A DNA stretch of 64,000 nucleotides from Mycoplana rhizolycopersici (GTDB lineage Bacteria > Pseudomonadota > Alphaproteobacteria > Rhizobiales > Rhizobiaceae). The notes under the pieces were generated by a model, which was not told the DNA's origin, did not search any database, and worked only from the letters and a program-made list of their open reading frames with translations. Positions within the stretch are counted from its first letter, which is position 1; each line of letters opens with the position of its first letter. Of the stretch, positions 63,574 to 64,000 are shown in pieces. The stretch spans positions 62,001 through 126,000 of the forward strand of contig NZ_JABXYK010000012.1 of the NCBI RefSeq assembly GCF_013378445.1. Direction: 5' to 3'. A program made the translations under genes and the position numbers.

Positions 63574-64000
63574 ATGGCATCTTATCGACGACCTCTTTTC
63601 TTGCGCCGCACCCTCCTTTGCACGGCTGCCGGTCTCGGCGTGGCCGGCCTCTTGCGCGGCGTGCCCGGCCGGGCCCAGGCGCAAAGCCAGACGCAGGCCG
63701 ACACCCAACCCGCCAGGCCGAAAGTCGATGCGACCTTCATCTTCGCGGCCGATGTGCATGCCTGCCTGGTCACAGCGGCTGCGCTGAGCCCCAATTGCGA
63801 GGCGGAAGGCAAGACCGACGCCAACCTCGTCCGCCACGTGCGCGCGCTCAACGCGCTGGAGAACAAGGACTGGCCGCACACGATCGACGGCGTGCCGACC
63901 GGCCTTGCAAGCGGCGGCGAGCCGATCGGCCGGCCGCTCGGCGTCGTCATGGGCGGCGACATGACGGATGACGGTGGCGGGCAGCTGAAGCTGCCGGGCG
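63574..64000 (+). CDS. Exported metallophosphoesterase (calcineurin-like), 3'-truncated by window edge
   Basis: ATG 63574 has GGTGAAGG just upstream, and the frame is open to the end of the window (142 residues visible). The N-terminus has arginine pairs followed by a hydrophobic stretch and an Ala-x-Ala site (RRTLLCTAAGLGVAGLLRGV ... GRAQAQ), which looks like a Tat-type signal. Then come metal-binding motifs of calcineurin-like phosphoesterases: DATFIFAADVHACLV (DxH) and GVVMGGDMTDDGGG (GD). Substrate and full length cannot be determined from this part. Confidence 0.75.
   Translation, partial: MASYRRPLFLRRTLLCTAAGLGVAGLLRGVPGRAQAQSQTQADTQPARPKVDATFIFAADVHACLVTAAALSPNCEAEGKTDANLVRHVRALNALENKDWPHTIDGVPTGLASGGEPIGRPLGVVMGGDMTDDGGGQLKLPG

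Overview
The window is high-GC, densely packed DNA with long same-strand operons, many ATGA/TGATG stop-start overlaps and dominant ABC sugar importers. Together with sit-type manganese uptake carrying Mur-like boxes, the carboxy(nor)spermidine route to polyamines, C/U-looped candidate sRNA structure and a neighbouring lysS/gltX pair, it points to a chromosome of an alphaproteobacterium of the Rhizobiaceae (Rhizobium/Ensifer/Shinella-like). This is inferred from gene content and style; no rRNA or tRNA gene was recognised. About 55 protein genes are supported, two of them cut by the window edges.

Layout. 1-5.4 kb: an MFS/HlyD drug-export pair followed by a cyclic-nucleotide-binding/thioredoxin-reductase-like fusion, convergent with an AraC regulator. 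5.5-9.6 kb: a poxB-cydA-cydB operon (quinone-linked pyruvate oxidase plus a cyanide-insensitive-type quinol oxidase). 9.7-12.1 kb: orphan response regulators, a bacterial UBP-type zinc finger and a short AraC protein. 12.3-14.5 kb: an old-yellow-enzyme family reductase, a decayed FAD monooxygenase, a strongly structured candidate sRNA on the minus strand and a small membrane protein. 14.6-18.3 kb: carboxynorspermidine dehydrogenase and decarboxylase, then a 23S pseudouridine synthase.

18.4-26.0 kb: a ROK repressor divergent from a six-gene plus-strand operon (solute-binding protein, two permeases, SIS protein, PfkB kinase, ATPase) laid out like Amadori-compound (frl) utilisation. 26.0-36.1 kb: a nine-gene minus-strand operon (ABC importer, two GMC oxidoreductases, an SDR, a Dabb protein and a type-2 glycerate kinase) under a divergent LacI regulator with visible operators. 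37.6-41.5 kb: a CoA-transferase / enoyl-CoA hydratase / aldehyde dehydrogenase operon. 41.7-45.5 kb: a Gfo/Idh/MocA dehydrogenase and a LacI repressor divergent from a DUF993 gene, with matching operators on both sides.

45.6-64 kb: uracil-DNA glycosylase, a nucleoside hydrolase with a D-amino-acid dehydrogenase-like protein, sitABCD, a rhizobial-type hypothetical, lysS and gltX, an SLC13/TrkA-C transporter, TerC, and a TetR repressor divergent from an emrAB-like pair with a symmetrical operator region. The window ends inside a predicted exported metallophosphoesterase.

Best candidates for something new: the structured, C-loop minus-strand RNA near 13.8-13.95 kb that shares a promoter element with the response-regulator/UBP-finger genes; the nine-gene oxidative sugar or polyol operon ending in glycerate kinase; and the UBP finger/receiver pair upstream of poxB-cydAB.
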